A DNA stretch of 64,000 nt. It comes from Hymenobacter properus. GTDB taxonomy: Bacteria; Bacteroidota; Bacteroidia; Cytophagales; Hymenobacteraceae. The stretch spans positions 124,001-188,000 of the forward strand of contig NZ_JADQDP010000003.1 of assembly GCF_015694735.1 (NCBI RefSeq). Reading direction: 5' to 3'. Both the position numbers and the translations under genes were made by a program. Positions 23,696 through 33,020 of this stretch are shown here, in pieces (position 1 is the stretch's first letter; each line of letters opens with the position of its first letter). The notes under the pieces are model-generated. The model saw only the letters and a program-made list of their open reading frames with translations. It did no database searches and was not told where the DNA came from.

Positions 23696-26209
23696 CTAGC
23701 GAATTTGCTGGCCGATGATGAAGTGGAAGTGATTGGGGTCTTGCTTAGTGCCGGCGGCCGTGCCCACGGGTGGTATCACCGAGTCGAAGCCGTGGCCGAA
23801 GTCGAACCCGAGCAGACCGAAGGCCGACATGAAAATACGGGCACCCACCCCGGCTGAGCGGTACAGCTTGTAAGGGTTGTAGTTGGTGTAATTATCCACG
23901 GCATTGCCAGCTTCGGCAAACGCCAGCACGTACACCGTCGCGGCGGGGTTCAAGCTCACCGGGTAACGCATTTCCAGCACGTACTTATTGAAGGCGATGC
24001 CGCCCGGCTGGTTGGCTTGCGCCGAGGGGATGGCAAAGGCCTGACCGGGGTCGTCGTAGCCGCGCAGACCAATGTAGTCGGCACCCACCAGGAAGTTGCC
24101 GCCACCGTTGTAGCCCAGGCCCGCACCGCCCATTTTAAACCGCTCGAACGGCCCTACAGCCCGGTTTGAGTTGTAGGTGCTCAGGTAGCCGAAGTGCGCA
24201 CGGGTGTTCAGCACCAGCTTGCCCACGATTGGTGTAAACCATGAGGCATCGAACATCCATTTGTGGAATTCAATCCACTCGTTGCTGGTGTGGTTGTTGT
24301 TCAGCAGCGAGTAAGGCGGCGTCAGGCTCACGCTCAGGCTCAGTGAGGAGCCGCGGCGGGTATAGGTCGGGTTGTCAATGCTGTTGCGGGCCAGCGTGGT
24401 GTTCAGCGTGATGTTGTTGAACGTACCCGTGGTGGCGCCGGCAATAGCAATGTAGTTTTGCGTCTGGTACTGGCTATACGACAGCGAGTTACTGAGCGTA
24501 AAATAGTCGTCCGGCACGCGCAGCTGGCGGCCCAGGCCCACCGTAGCGCTGTTCACCTTGATGAACTGGTCCGATGACGCATCCAGCGCCGCGCCGGCCC
24601 GCTGCACGCTATGGTTGAGGCTAAAGGAGAACGAGTTCGGCCGGCGGCCGCCCAGCCAGGGCTCCGTAAACGACAGCGAATACGCCTGATACTGCACGCC
24701 GTTAGCCTGCACGTTCAGGGCCACGCGCTGGCCGTCGCCGGCCGGTACCGGCGTCCAGTTGCGGAAGTTGCCGGCTTTGCGCAACGAAAAGTTATTGAAC
24801 ACCAAGCCCACCGTGCCAATAAAGCCGGCGTAGCCGCCCCAGCCGCCCGACAGCGTTACCTGGTCCGAGGGCTTTTCTACCACCGTGTAGTTGATGTCCA
24901 CGGTGCCATCGGCCTGGTTCGGCACGGGGTTGATGCCAATCTTCTCAGGGTCGAAATAGCCCAGCGTTGCAATCTCGCGCTGCGAGCGAATCAGTAGTTC
25001 GCGGTTGAACTTGTCGCCGGGCAGCGTGCGCAGCGTGCGGCGCAGCACGTGGTCGCTGGTCTTGGTATTGCCCGCGATGTTGATGTCTTTGATGTGCGCC
25101 TGCACGCCCTCGCTGATGCGCATCTCGATGTCGATGGAATCGCCTTCCACCTTTGTTTCCACCGGGTCGATGGTAAAGAACAAGTAGCCGTCGTTCAAGT
25201 ACAGCGAGGAAATGTCCTGCCCCGTCGGGTTGTAGTTCATGCGCTTGTCCAGCACCTCTTTGCTGTACGGGCTGCCAGACTTGATGCCCAACACATTGGC
25301 CAGGGTTTTATCGTCGTAGAGGTAATTGCCCGTCCAGGTGATGTGGCGGAAGTAGTACTTCGGCCCCTCGTCCACCTTGATGCGCAAGGCCAGTCCTTGG
25401 TCGTCGCGAATCAGGGTATCGCTTACAATGGCGGCATCGCGGTAGCCCTCGGCGTTGTAGAACTCGATAAGCTTTTTCTTATCCTCCTCGTATTCGCTCC
25501 GCTGGAACTTGCCCGCCGTCAGGAATTTGTATGGCTTACGCTCCTTGGTTTTCTTCAGTTTGCCCTTCAGCTTGCGGTCCGAAAAAGCCTTATTGCCTTC
25601 AAAGGCAATGTCGTGAATGCGCACTTTCGAGCCTTTGTCTACATCGATTCGCAGGGCAACGCTGTTGGCCAGGGCCGAATCGGCCACCTGCAACACGTTG
25701 ACTTTGGCATCGAGGTAGCCTTTGTTCACAAAGAACTTGCGCACCTGAGTGCGGGTGTTGTTCAGCAGGGCATCAGTTACCACCTTGCCCCGAATCAGCG
25801 CAATTTTCTTGGTGAGGTCTTCCGTCTGCCCCTTGCGAATGCCCGTGAAAGTGAACTTCGACAAGCGCGGCCGCTCCTTCACGTTGTAGTCGAGGTAAAT
25901 TTTATTGCCTTCAATGCGGGAAATGGTCACGCTCACATCGCCCAGCAGGCCCTGGCCCCACAGCTTGCGAATGGATTTACCAATCTCCTCGCCCGGAATA
26001 TTGATGTCGTCGCCCACCCGCAAGCCGGAAAGGCTAATCAGCGTGTTGGGGTCCAGGTTGCGCGCTCCACTCACGGTGATGCCGCCCAGCTGGTACTTCT
26101 TGGGCTCGTCGCCGGCTGGCACTGCCGCTTGCTGTGCGTGTGCTGAATGGCCCATCGCACCTCCTAGCAGCCCCAAGGCCAGCACTAATTTTACAACTAA
26201 ACTACGCAC
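23696..26209 (-). CDS. bamA: Outer membrane assembly factor BamA (Omp85)
   Basis: BamA inserts beta-barrel proteins into the outer membrane. The 837-residue product has a signal peptide (to about residue 25), a series of POTRA domains up to about 430 (for example VSGARNLDPNTLISLSGLRV, IAGNTKTSDHVLRRTLRTLP), and a 16-strand-type barrel to the end. GLRGYDDPG near residue 735 is the Omp85 L6 VRGF/Y motif. The end is HFHFIIGQQIR rather than a terminal Phe. It follows uppS by 18 bases and precedes two skp genes. Confidence 0.95.
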   Translation of the reverse strand: MRSLVVKLVLALGLLGGAMGHSAHAQQAAVPAGDEPKKYQLGGITVSGARNLDPNTLISLSGLRVGDDINIPGEEIGKSIRKLWGQGLLGDVSVTISRIEGNKIYLDYNVKERPRLSKFTFTGIRKGQTEDLTKKIALIRGKVVTDALLNNTRTQVRKFFVNKGYLDAKVNVLQVADSALANSVALRIDVDKGSKVRIHDIAFEGNKAFSDRKLKGKLKKTKERKPYKFLTAGKFQRSEYEEDKKKLIEFYNAEGYRDAAIVSDTLIRDDQGLALRIKVDEGPKYYFRHITWTGNYLYDDKTLANVLGIKSGSPYSKEVLDKRMNYNPTGQDISSLYLNDGYLFFTIDPVETKVEGDSIDIEMRISEGVQAHIKDINIAGNTKTSDHVLRRTLRTLPGDKFNRELLIRSQREIATLGYFDPEKIGINPVPNQADGTVDINYTVVEKPSDQVTLSGGWGGYAGFIGTVGLVFNNFSLRKAGNFRNWTPVPAGDGQRVALNVQANGVQYQAYSLSFTEPWLGGRRPNSFSFSLNHSVQRAGAALDASSDQFIKVNSATVGLGRQLRVPDDYFTLSNSLSYSQYQTQNYIAIAGATTGTFNNITLNTTLARNSIDNPTYTRRGSSLSLSVSLTPPYSLLNNNHTSNEWIEFHKWMFDASWFTPIVGKLVLNTRAHFGYLSTYNSNRAVGPFERFKMGGAGLGYNGGGNFLVGADYIGLRGYDDPGQAFAIPSAQANQPGGIAFNKYVLEMRYPVSLNPAATVYVLAFAEAGNAVDNYTNYNPYKLYRSAGVGARIFMSAFGLLGFDFGHGFDSVIPPVGTAAGTKQDPNHFHFIIGQQIR

Positions 26210-26227
26210 AATAAAATTTACAAAAAT

Positions 26228-26974
26228 TTATGAGACAGCTACTTGCTCACTCGTTTTACCAAAGCGCCGCTCCCGGCTCTGATAGACCCGAATGGCCTCC
26301 TGAAAGTGCTCTTTCCGGAAATCCGGCCACAGCAAATCCGTAATGTACAGTTCTGTATAAGCCAGCTGCCACAGCAGAAAATTGCTGATGCGCTGCTCCC
26401 CACTCGTCCGGATGAGCAATTCTGGGTCGGGCATATTGGCCGTCGTCAGGTAGCTCGCCACCGTGCTTTCATTCACTGCAGCGGGCTGGAGCTTGCCGCT
26501 GGCCACGTCGGCGGCCATGCGCCGGGCAGCCTGGGTCAGGTCCCAGCGCCCGCTGTAGCTCAGGGCTAGCACCAACGTCATGCGGTTGCCCCCTTTGGTG
26601 AGTTCCATGGCCTCGGTCAGCTCGCGCTGGCAGTTGCCCGGCAGTGTACTCAAATCGCCGATGGCTTCCAGGCGAATGCTGTTTTTGAGTAGTGTGGCCG
26701 TTTCTTGCCGGATGGTGTGCACCAGCAGTTGCATCAAAGCCATTACTTCGAGGGCTGGACGGTTCCAGTTTTCCGTCGAGAAAGCATACAGCGTCAGGTA
26801 GCGCACCCCAAGTTGGGCGGCTTCTTCCACAGTTTCGCGCACAGCCGTGATGGCGCTTTGGTGTCCAAACACCCGCAAGCCACCCCGCTTCTTTGCCCAA
26901 CGCCCGTTGCCGTCCATGATGACGGCCACGTGGGCGGGGATATTTTGAGTATCAATTTCGGCCTTGCCGGTCAT
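26228..26974 (-). CDS. uppS: Isoprenyl transferase (undecaprenyl diphosphate synthase type)
   Basis: UppS makes the C55 lipid carrier for peptidoglycan and other envelope polymers. The 248-residue product has the signature HVAVIMDGNGRWAKKRG with catalytic Asp21, LYAFSTENWNRP at about 61-72, and RTSGEQRISNFLLWQ with EL-I-D-LWPDF near the end. Length matches the family. It precedes bamA in the same block. Confidence 0.95.
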   Translation of the reverse strand: MTGKAEIDTQNIPAHVAVIMDGNGRWAKKRGGLRVFGHQSAITAVRETVEEAAQLGVRYLTLYAFSTENWNRPALEVMALMQLLVHTIRQETATLLKNSIRLEAIGDLSTLPGNCQRELTEAMELTKGGNRMTLVLALSYSGRWDLTQAARRMAADVASGKLQPAAVNESTVASYLTTANMPDPELLIRTSGEQRISNFLLWQLAYTELYITDLLWPDFRKEHFQEAIRVYQSRERRFGKTSEQVAVS

Positions 26975-27104
26975 CTTTGCGGTTTCGCTAAAAGAGCCCG
27001 CAAGTTACGGAAATGGTTGCATTCAGCGGCGGGGCCGTGCCTCCGTAGCTGCTGCAGCCTGGCTTAAGCCCGTTGTTTTTCAGATGCTTGTTCCCCAATA
27101 GCAG

Positions 27105-27860
27105 CTATTTAAGCAACTTTTTATTCTTTCTGTATTGGCTGGGGCAGGGTATTTTATAAAAAGTATAAGACAGGCTCAGGCCGCTATAATAGTACCAATC
27201 TTGGTCGTGGGGGTTCACGAGCAACGGGTCTTGGTCGCCCAAGTGGTCGAGCTGGTCGGTAAAGGCCTTGCGCGCGCCTACTTCCAAGCCAAGGTTTAAG
27301 TGCTCCGACAACGCGTATTTTAAACCCGCCCCCATCGGAATGGAAAAGCCCAGCATGGCCCCGTCCCGACTGAAGTCGTTGCCGAGAGCAGAGTCGTTGG
27401 TCACCGTGGTGGTATTGGCATAGAAAGCTGCCACGCCGGCAAACAGGTACGGCGTAAAGTGTATCTTATCGGTGCGGTAGTGGTAATCCAGAAAGTTATA
27501 TTCCACCACCGCCGAAGCTTCCAAAATGCTTCCCTTAGTATTGGCCTGCCGATAACCAAGCACGGGCGGCACGCCACCGTTGGTCCCGCTCACGTTGCCG
27601 TCGTCGGCCCGCAGTAGCCCGGCCGTGAATCCCCCCCGCAATGTGACGGGCACCGACACGTCTTTGCGGTAGAATACCGTGAAAGCAGGGCGGCTATTCT
27701 GCAGCTGAAACTCGGGCGAGATTTCGCCGCGGTAATTGGTAGCGCCAATGCCTATGCCTAGTTCGCTGGTGTTTTGTGCATTCGCCGACGCACAAAAAAA
27801 CGCACTCCCCGCTTGCGCTAGGCAAGCGAGGAGTGCGGTGTTGATAGTTGAATTCGTCAT
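27105..27860 (-). CDS. PorG-like (DUF6089) outer-membrane beta-barrel protein, copy 1
   Basis: The 251-residue protein has an atypical N-terminal signal (ending ASANAQ near residue 29) and alternating strands consistent with an 8-10-strand barrel: ELGIGIGATNYRGEI, ILEASAVVEYNFLDYH, FTPYLFAGVAAFY, GAGLKYALSEHLNLGLEVGAR, YYYSGLSLSYTFYK. These are the signatures of the DUF6089/PorG family. In Porphyromonas, PorG is a T9SS outer-membrane component encoded near nadK, uppS, bamA and ompH; the neighbourhood here is the same. It is 47 bases downstream of a second member. Confidence 0.8.
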   Translation of the reverse strand: MTNSTINTALLACLAQAGSAFFCASANAQNTSELGIGIGATNYRGEISPEFQLQNSRPAFTVFYRKDVSVPVTLRGGFTAGLLRADDGNVSGTNGGVPPVLGYRQANTKGSILEASAVVEYNFLDYHYRTDKIHFTPYLFAGVAAFYANTTTVTNDSALGNDFSRDGAMLGFSIPMGAGLKYALSEHLNLGLEVGARKAFTDQLDHLGDQDPLLVNPHDQDWYYYSGLSLSYTFYKIPCPSQYRKNKKLLK

Positions 27861-27907
27861 TTAAACTATTTGCTGGCTAGGAAAGCGCCTCAACCAGCGG
27901 CCGCTGG

Positions 27908-28837
27908 TTAGCGGAATTTGGGGTTCTTGATACGGGGCGTCAAGATGTAGTTCAGGGTGACGCCGGTAACGATGTACCAGTCGGTTTTATTGCCTTTATC
28001 GCCGCGTTGGGCCAGTCCAGGAGCGGTAAAGCCAGGGAAGGTGCCTTCGTTAAAGGTGCCATCTCGCAGCGAAATACTGCGCGTAATGTCGCGACCAAAA
28101 TACTTCTGGGCGGGGGTGCCGTTAGATACGTCACCGTACTTCCCTCCTACGTCATCCAGGTAATCGGTGAATGTTTTGCGCCAACCGATTTCAAGGCTTG
28201 CATCAAAGTTCCGATTAATACGGTAGCGGATACCGCCACCAAAAGGAATCGAGAATTGAGTTTGGCCATATTTACTGTCTTGGCCTTCAGTGCGCAAGTC
28301 GGCAAGTGCAATGTACTCACCCTCAGTCAGACCGAGGTTGTTTTTGCCTACCAAACCTTTGGGATTGTGGTAGAAGCCAGCTACACCAGCAAACACGTAA
28401 GGCACAAAGTCAGGACGCTTCAGGTAGTTGTTGCGATTCTCAATCAGGTCGATGATGGCCACAGCTGAAGCTTCCAAGATGTCGTTGCGGAAGCTCATGT
28501 TCCGGTTGTAGCGGAAACGAGCGTCTGGGTCATTCTGGTTTGCAGCTAAGGCGTCGTCGCCCGAGATACGGCCATAGGAAAGACCAAAACGACCGGATAC
28601 ACGCGGATAAAAGCGGCGGGTTATGGATATGCCAGCCCCTACGCGGGTGGCACCGAGGCGCAAGCTGGTGAAATTAGTAACCGGCGTTACATCGCCGAAG
28701 TAGTTCATGGCGTTCAGGCTGAAGCCAATCGAGTTGTATTGCTTCCGCTTGCTGAACTGCTGAGCATCTGCATCCGGCGCAGCCACCAAGGCCAACCCGA
28801 GCGCAATTGCTGAGGAATAAGTGAAAATATTTTTCAT
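27908..28837 (-). CDS. PorG-like (DUF6089) outer-membrane beta-barrel protein, copy 2
   Basis: The 309-residue paralogue has a standard signal peptide (to DADAQQ, about residue 26). It shares with copy 1 the segments IGFSLNAMNYFGDVTP, ILEASAVAIIDLIENRN, YVFAGVAGFYHNP, and IRYRINRNFDASLEIGWRKTFTDYLDD. Extra loops account for its greater length. A -7 box lies upstream and it is first of the pair, after nadK. One of the two probably provides the PorG function of type IX secretion; the sequence does not say which. Confidence 0.8.
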   Translation of the reverse strand: MKNIFTYSSAIALGLALVAAPDADAQQFSKRKQYNSIGFSLNAMNYFGDVTPVTNFTSLRLGATRVGAGISITRRFYPRVSGRFGLSYGRISGDDALAANQNDPDARFRYNRNMSFRNDILEASAVAIIDLIENRNNYLKRPDFVPYVFAGVAGFYHNPKGLVGKNNLGLTEGEYIALADLRTEGQDSKYGQTQFSIPFGGGIRYRINRNFDASLEIGWRKTFTDYLDDVGGKYGDVSNGTPAQKYFGRDITRSISLRDGTFNEGTFPGFTAPGLAQRGDKGNKTDWYIVTGVTLNYILTPRIKNPKFR

Positions 28838-28910
28838 AAGGCAACGAAAATGATGATTCGAGTTTCGAGGTGTGAGGGCAGTGCAGTGAATGCGCAGTTT
28901 CAGACAGTGA

Positions 28911-28918
28911 CAAAAGTA
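28911..28918 (-). promoter_or_regulatory. Candidate -7 promoter element for the PorG-like pair
   Basis: On the minus strand this is TACTTTTG, an exact TAnnTTTG match, about 74 bases before the ATG at 28837. A T-rich run lies near the -33 position but there is no exact TTTG. Confidence 0.45.
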
Positions 28919-28975
28919 GGCTTAATCGGGAACTTAAAAAAGTTTCTCCAATTTTTTCATAAAAAAACCTGACCG

Positions 28976-29869
28976 TTAGACTTGTATACCAACCGGGTTT
29001 CGGCGGTCCAAGCCCCAATTGAGTTTGCTGCGCAGGGTACTGAGGAAGTTTACGTGATTGAGTTTTACGAGGCGGGCGTTGAAGGTTTCGCGGCGAACGG
29101 CAATCTGAACGGATGCTTCGACGGGGAGGGAGCGGGAGTCGAGCGCTAGCATGTAGCTGGTGCTGCGGCCTTCAATTTCGAAGGAAATTACGCTCTGGTC
29201 CGACACCACGAGGGGGCGCACATTCAGATTGTGGGGGCATACGGGAGCAATAATAAAATTGTTTGTCTGGGGCAGCATCACGGGGCCGCCGCAGCTCAGA
29301 GAGTAGCCGGTAGAGCCGGTAGGCGTGGCTACCACCAAGCCGTCGGCCCAGTAGGAGTTCAGGTACTCGCCGTCGATGTAGGTGTGCACCACAATCATGG
29401 ACGAGGTATCGCGCTTGAGGACGCTAAACTCGTTGAGCCCGAAGTTGAGAGTACCGAATACATCAGGGTCGGTGTCGACGCGAATCAGGCTACGCTCTTC
29501 TAAGGTGAAGTGGCCTTTGTATAGGGCGTCGATGGCCTGGGCAATGCGGTCGGGGGTGATGGTGGCGAGGAAGCCCAGGCGGCCGGTGTGGATGCCCAGG
29601 ATGGGGATTTGCAGGCTGCCGACGTAGGTGACGGTATCGAGCAGGGTGCCGTCGCCGCCGATGCTGAGTACGAACTGCACGCCGCGCAACGAGTCGCCGC
29701 GCCGGAACTCGGTGGTGCCGGGTGGCAGGCGCAGGCGGTTGTCGAGGAAGGTGCGGAAGGATTCGCCGATGCGGACTTCGGCCCGGCGCGCGGCCAGGTC
29801 GTCGAGCAGGGCTTGGATGGCGGGAGCGGCTTCGTCGTTGAAGGGCTTGCCGAGAATGGCGATTTTCAT
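28976..29869 (-). CDS. nadK: NAD kinase
   Basis: NadK phosphorylates NAD to NADP. The 297-residue product has the catalytic GGDGTLLDTVTYVG motif at about 73-86, NEFSVLKRDTSSM, the TPTGSTGYSLSCGGP loop at about 180-194, and NLNVRPLVVSD near 215. Length is typical. Placed between the short Omp85-like gene and the PorG-like pair, as in other Bacteroidota. Confidence 0.95.
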   Translation of the reverse strand: MKIAILGKPFNDEAAPAIQALLDDLAARRAEVRIGESFRTFLDNRLRLPPGTTEFRRGDSLRGVQFVLSIGGDGTLLDTVTYVGSLQIPILGIHTGRLGFLATITPDRIAQAIDALYKGHFTLEERSLIRVDTDPDVFGTLNFGLNEFSVLKRDTSSMIVVHTYIDGEYLNSYWADGLVVATPTGSTGYSLSCGGPVMLPQTNNFIIAPVCPHNLNVRPLVVSDQSVISFEIEGRSTSYMLALDSRSLPVEASVQIAVRRETFNARLVKLNHVNFLSTLRSKLNWGLDRRNPVGIQV

Positions 29870-29964
29870 GCGGAGAGAGCGAACACGCCTTTGCCAGCAG
29901 CAAGCGCAGGTCCGCCGGAAGATTCACAACAAATTAATAACCCAGGGCCAGGGCGGAAAACCAT

Positions 29965-31413
29965 TTATATAGGGAATTCGGCGCGGAAGAAGTAGCCGGT
30001 CCGGCCCAGGCCGTTCAGGGTGTACTCCACAGTGAAGACCCGGTCGTAGTAAGTGACGAGGTGCAGGCCGAGGCCAACGGAACTTAATAACTGATTGGGT
30101 AGGCGGTTTTGCGGAGGCACAACCGGCGCGACCACATAGCCGGCGTCGGTAAAGATATTGAGGTAAACAGCCAGCGGGATGGTATTGATTTTCGGATTGT
30201 CGATGCTGCCCAGCCGAATAGTGCGGGGACGCAGAATGGCATAGGATATTCCTTGCTGGACCAAACCGTAGTGCCGGCCGTCGATGACATATTCATCGTA
30301 GCCCCGCACAAGGTCGGCATAGCCCAGGGCGCGGGAGTCGGCGTAGGCCAGGCGCCGGGCCAGGCGCGTTTGCCCGCTTAGGCCGATGCTGTAGTAGAAG
30401 TTGTGCCCCAGAGCCAAGTAGCGCGAATAATTGAGGTGCAGCGTGGTGATGCTGGGCGCGACGCCGCCAAGGAAAACGCGGTGTGACAGCGAGACTTGTG
30501 CATATTGGCCGGTGAGTGGGTAGGCGAAGGTTTTGCGCTGGTTGCGGGTGCTGGTGAGCGTGAAGTCGAGGTACTCGCGCTGGGTGCGGCCCAAAAAATA
30601 ATTGGAGTTATAAAAATTAATGGAATCGGTGATTCGCTCCCGGTGATAGGACACATCGAAGGCAGTGAGAAACTGTACGGTGTGGCGCAGGCGCAGCCCC
30701 GCCGTGGCGTAGAAGCGCTGAATGGGAAAGCTCTCATCGGCCCGGAAGGGCACGAGGCGGTCGGCTTGGGTGATGTAGTCGAGCGTGTGGCTTTGGTAGA
30801 ACGATGCGCCCGCGCCGAGGCCCAGACGCCGGTAGCGGCCCAGGCCGGGCGCCTCGTAAAACAGCTCATACTTGCGGTTGAAGCCGAGCTGCAGGTTGGC
30901 GCTGACCTGCTCGTTGCGGCCGCGGAAGTTGGTGCGCACCAGGTGCACGCCGTAGTCGAGGCGGCGCCAGCGGTCGGAGCGGTCGAGCCAGGAGCGCAGG
31001 TTGCGGTCGGCCAGCGAGAGGATGGGCACCGGGAAGGTGTAGAGCCGCTCCTGCAGCCCGAACACAACGAGCCACTTGCCACCGCTGCAACTGGCCTGCA
31101 CCACCACGGCGTGAAACAGCTGCAGGTTGAACAGGCGGCTGCGGTTGGCTTCGAGCCGGGCGGCTATGTCGGCCACGGCCAAGGTGTCGCCTTCGTGAAA
31201 GTCGAGCTCGACCCGCAGAATACGCTCTTTGGTAACGGCATTGCCCAGAAACAGGATGGAACCCACGGCGGCGCGCGCCACATTGGGGCAGGGCAGCACC
31301 CGCACCAGAGTGTCAGCCGGGGCCACCACGGGCTTTAGCGGCCGCGGCAGCGTGTCGGCGGGCGCCTGGCTGGGCAGCAGCATCCGCAGCAATAGTAACA
31401 GAACTCCAAGCAC
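29965..31413 (-). CDS. Short Omp85/BamA-like protein with one POTRA domain
   Basis: The 482-residue protein has a hydrophobic N-terminal segment, a single POTRA-like domain at about 50-120 (VGSILFLGNAVTKERILRVEL...LFHAVVVQ), then a barrel region to the end. LVRGYDEYVIDG at about 380-391 is the L6 VRGY signature of the Omp85 superfamily, and the protein ends YFFRAEFPI. It is clearly smaller than BamA and TamA. It starts 7 bases after the CBS gene ends and leads to nadK. The substrate or partner is unknown. Confidence 0.75.
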   Translation of the reverse strand: MLGVLLLLLRMLLPSQAPADTLPRPLKPVVAPADTLVRVLPCPNVARAAVGSILFLGNAVTKERILRVELDFHEGDTLAVADIAARLEANRSRLFNLQLFHAVVVQASCSGGKWLVVFGLQERLYTFPVPILSLADRNLRSWLDRSDRWRRLDYGVHLVRTNFRGRNEQVSANLQLGFNRKYELFYEAPGLGRYRRLGLGAGASFYQSHTLDYITQADRLVPFRADESFPIQRFYATAGLRLRHTVQFLTAFDVSYHRERITDSINFYNSNYFLGRTQREYLDFTLTSTRNQRKTFAYPLTGQYAQVSLSHRVFLGGVAPSITTLHLNYSRYLALGHNFYYSIGLSGQTRLARRLAYADSRALGYADLVRGYDEYVIDGRHYGLVQQGISYAILRPRTIRLGSIDNPKINTIPLAVYLNIFTDAGYVVAPVVPPQNRLPNQLLSSVGLGLHLVTYYDRVFTVEYTLNGLGRTGYFFRAEFPI

Positions 31414-31420
31414 CCGCTTA

Positions 31421-32098
31421 TCAGACGCTCAGGTACCGCAGCAGGGCGTCGTAGCGGTCCTGCTCGTCTTCGTTGGGGGCAGCGGTACCGCTGAACTGGG
31501 CCGTGACAACATAGCCGAACCGCTCCAGTGTAGCCGTGATGCGAGCCAGGTTGTCGGTGTTGAGCTTGAGGGTGAGGCGGATGCGGTAGGGGTCGACTTC
31601 ATCCTGCGCCACCAAGGCGCTGAGCACCTTGGCGTTGTTTTCCTCCACGTAGCGGCTGATTTGGGTAAGCGAATAGTCCCGCTCTTCCATCGTAAGCACG
31701 ATGATGCCGCCCTGTCCCCCGCCGGTGGGCTGCTGGCCAAAAGCGGCCAGGGCATCGGCAATAGTGACCACACCGGCATACTCCTGGTGCTCATCGACCA
31801 CGGGTACGAGCTGAATCTTGTTTTCAATGGCCAACTCCATCACGCGATAAAAGTGCTGGTCGGGCCGCACGTAGGCGTCGGCGTAGCCCAAGGACAGTTC
31901 AGAAAGCAAGGTTTCAGGGTCATCGAAATCGGCCAAATCCGATTCGGTGACGAGGCCGCGGTAGTGGCGGTTGTCGAGCACGGGCAGCTGGGCCACGTGA
32001 AACTCATCGAGCCAGCGCGCTGCTTTGCCCGCCGAATCGGTGCCTTTCAGGGGCGGAATCATTTCGTTGAGTAAGTCCTCGGCGAGCAGGGCAGGCAT
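31421..32098 (-). CDS. CBS-domain protein with C-terminal ACT-like region
   Basis: The 225-residue soluble protein has two CBS motifs in the first 130 residues (HVAQLPVLDNRHYRGLVTESDL; IQLVPVVDEHQEYAGVVTIAD), forming a Bateman module that typically binds adenosyl nucleotides. A region resembling an ACT domain follows (GGIIVLTMEERDYSLTQISRYVEEN and NTDNLARITATLERFGY). It lies immediately upstream of the Omp85-like gene and nadK, so sensing of the energy or nucleotide state is plausible but unproven. Confidence 0.85.
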   Translation of the reverse strand: MPALLAEDLLNEMIPPLKGTDSAGKAARWLDEFHVAQLPVLDNRHYRGLVTESDLADFDDPETLLSELSLGYADAYVRPDQHFYRVMELAIENKIQLVPVVDEHQEYAGVVTIADALAAFGQQPTGGGQGGIIVLTMEERDYSLTQISRYVEENNAKVLSALVAQDEVDPYRIRLTLKLNTDNLARITATLERFGYVVTAQFSGTAAPNEDEQDRYDALLRYLSV

Positions 32099-32226
32099 AT
32101 TATTCGGCTAATAATGAGGTAAACGGCAATAAGAACGGGATTGGGTGGAAAGGATAAATAAAAAACGTCCCCGTGGCGTGATGGTTTGGTGAACAACAAT
32201 CGGGCCGCCGAAAAGATAACCGCCGT

Positions 32227-33009
32227 TTAGGCAGCCACGGCCGGTACGTTGGCAGTAGTACGCAAAAAGTGGCGCAGGTAGGCGTTGAAGCCGATGGGGC
32301 GCTCCATCATGGGGGCGTGGCCGCAGTGGTCGAGGAAGCGCAGCTCGGCGTGGGGCAGCAGGCGGGCAAACTCGTGGGCCACCGGCGGCGGGGTGATGGT
32401 ATCGTTCAGCCCCCACACCAACAGTGTGGGCACCGTCACTTTCGTCAGCTCCTTGCTCAGGTTGTGGCGCTGGGCCGACCGGGCAATGGCAATGATGCGC
32501 AGGCACTTCGCATTGGAGTTGGTAACATTAAACACCTCATCAACCAGCTCCTGGGTAGCCACTTTGGGGTCGTAGAAAGTGTAGCCTACCCGCTCCTGCA
32601 CGTAGGCGTAGTTGCCGCGCTTGGGGAAGGAGCCGCCCATGCTGTCTTCGAACAAGCCGCTGCTGCCGGTGAGCACGAGGCGGCTCACGCGGGCCGGGTT
32701 ACTCAGGGCATACACCAGGGCAATGTGGCCGCCCAGCGAGTTGCCCAGCACCGTGAAGGACGGTGGCAGGGCCATAGCTTTCACGAAGCCTTCAACGTAG
32801 GCCACCAGGCCCGGCACCCCGGCCTGGGTGAGGGGCATGTCGTAGATGGGCAGCAGGGGGATGATGACGCGGTGGTCGGCCGCAAACTCCTCCACCACGC
32901 CCTGCCAGTTGCTGAGCGCGCCAAACAGGCCGTGCAGCAACAGCAGCACGGGGCCCTGGCCTTCGTCCACGTACTCGTACCCGTGTTGGTGCTGGTGGCG
33001 CAATTCCAT
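32227..33009 (-). CDS. Alpha/beta hydrolase
   Basis: The ATG at 33009 gives 260 residues. The fold markers are LLLLHGLFGALSNW (oxyanion region), VLGNSLGGHIAL at about 105-116 with the nucleophile Ser of GNSLGG, an Asp in WGLNDTITPP, and the catalytic His in DHCGHAPMMERP. No signal peptide. The upstream open frame to 33384 overlaps pabA and is rejected. It begins 11 bases after the pabA/trpG stop, so the two are likely co-transcribed. The substrate is unknown. Confidence 0.88.
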   Translation of the reverse strand: MELRHQHQHGYEYVDEGQGPVLLLLHGLFGALSNWQGVVEEFAADHRVIIPLLPIYDMPLTQAGVPGLVAYVEGFVKAMALPPSFTVLGNSLGGHIALVYALSNPARVSRLVLTGSSGLFEDSMGGSFPKRGNYAYVQERVGYTFYDPKVATQELVDEVFNVTNSNAKCLRIIAIARSAQRHNLSKELTKVTVPTLLVWGLNDTITPPPVAHEFARLLPHAELRFLDHCGHAPMMERPIGFNAYLRHFLRTTANVPAVAA

Positions 33010-33020
33010 CTCGTTTCTCG

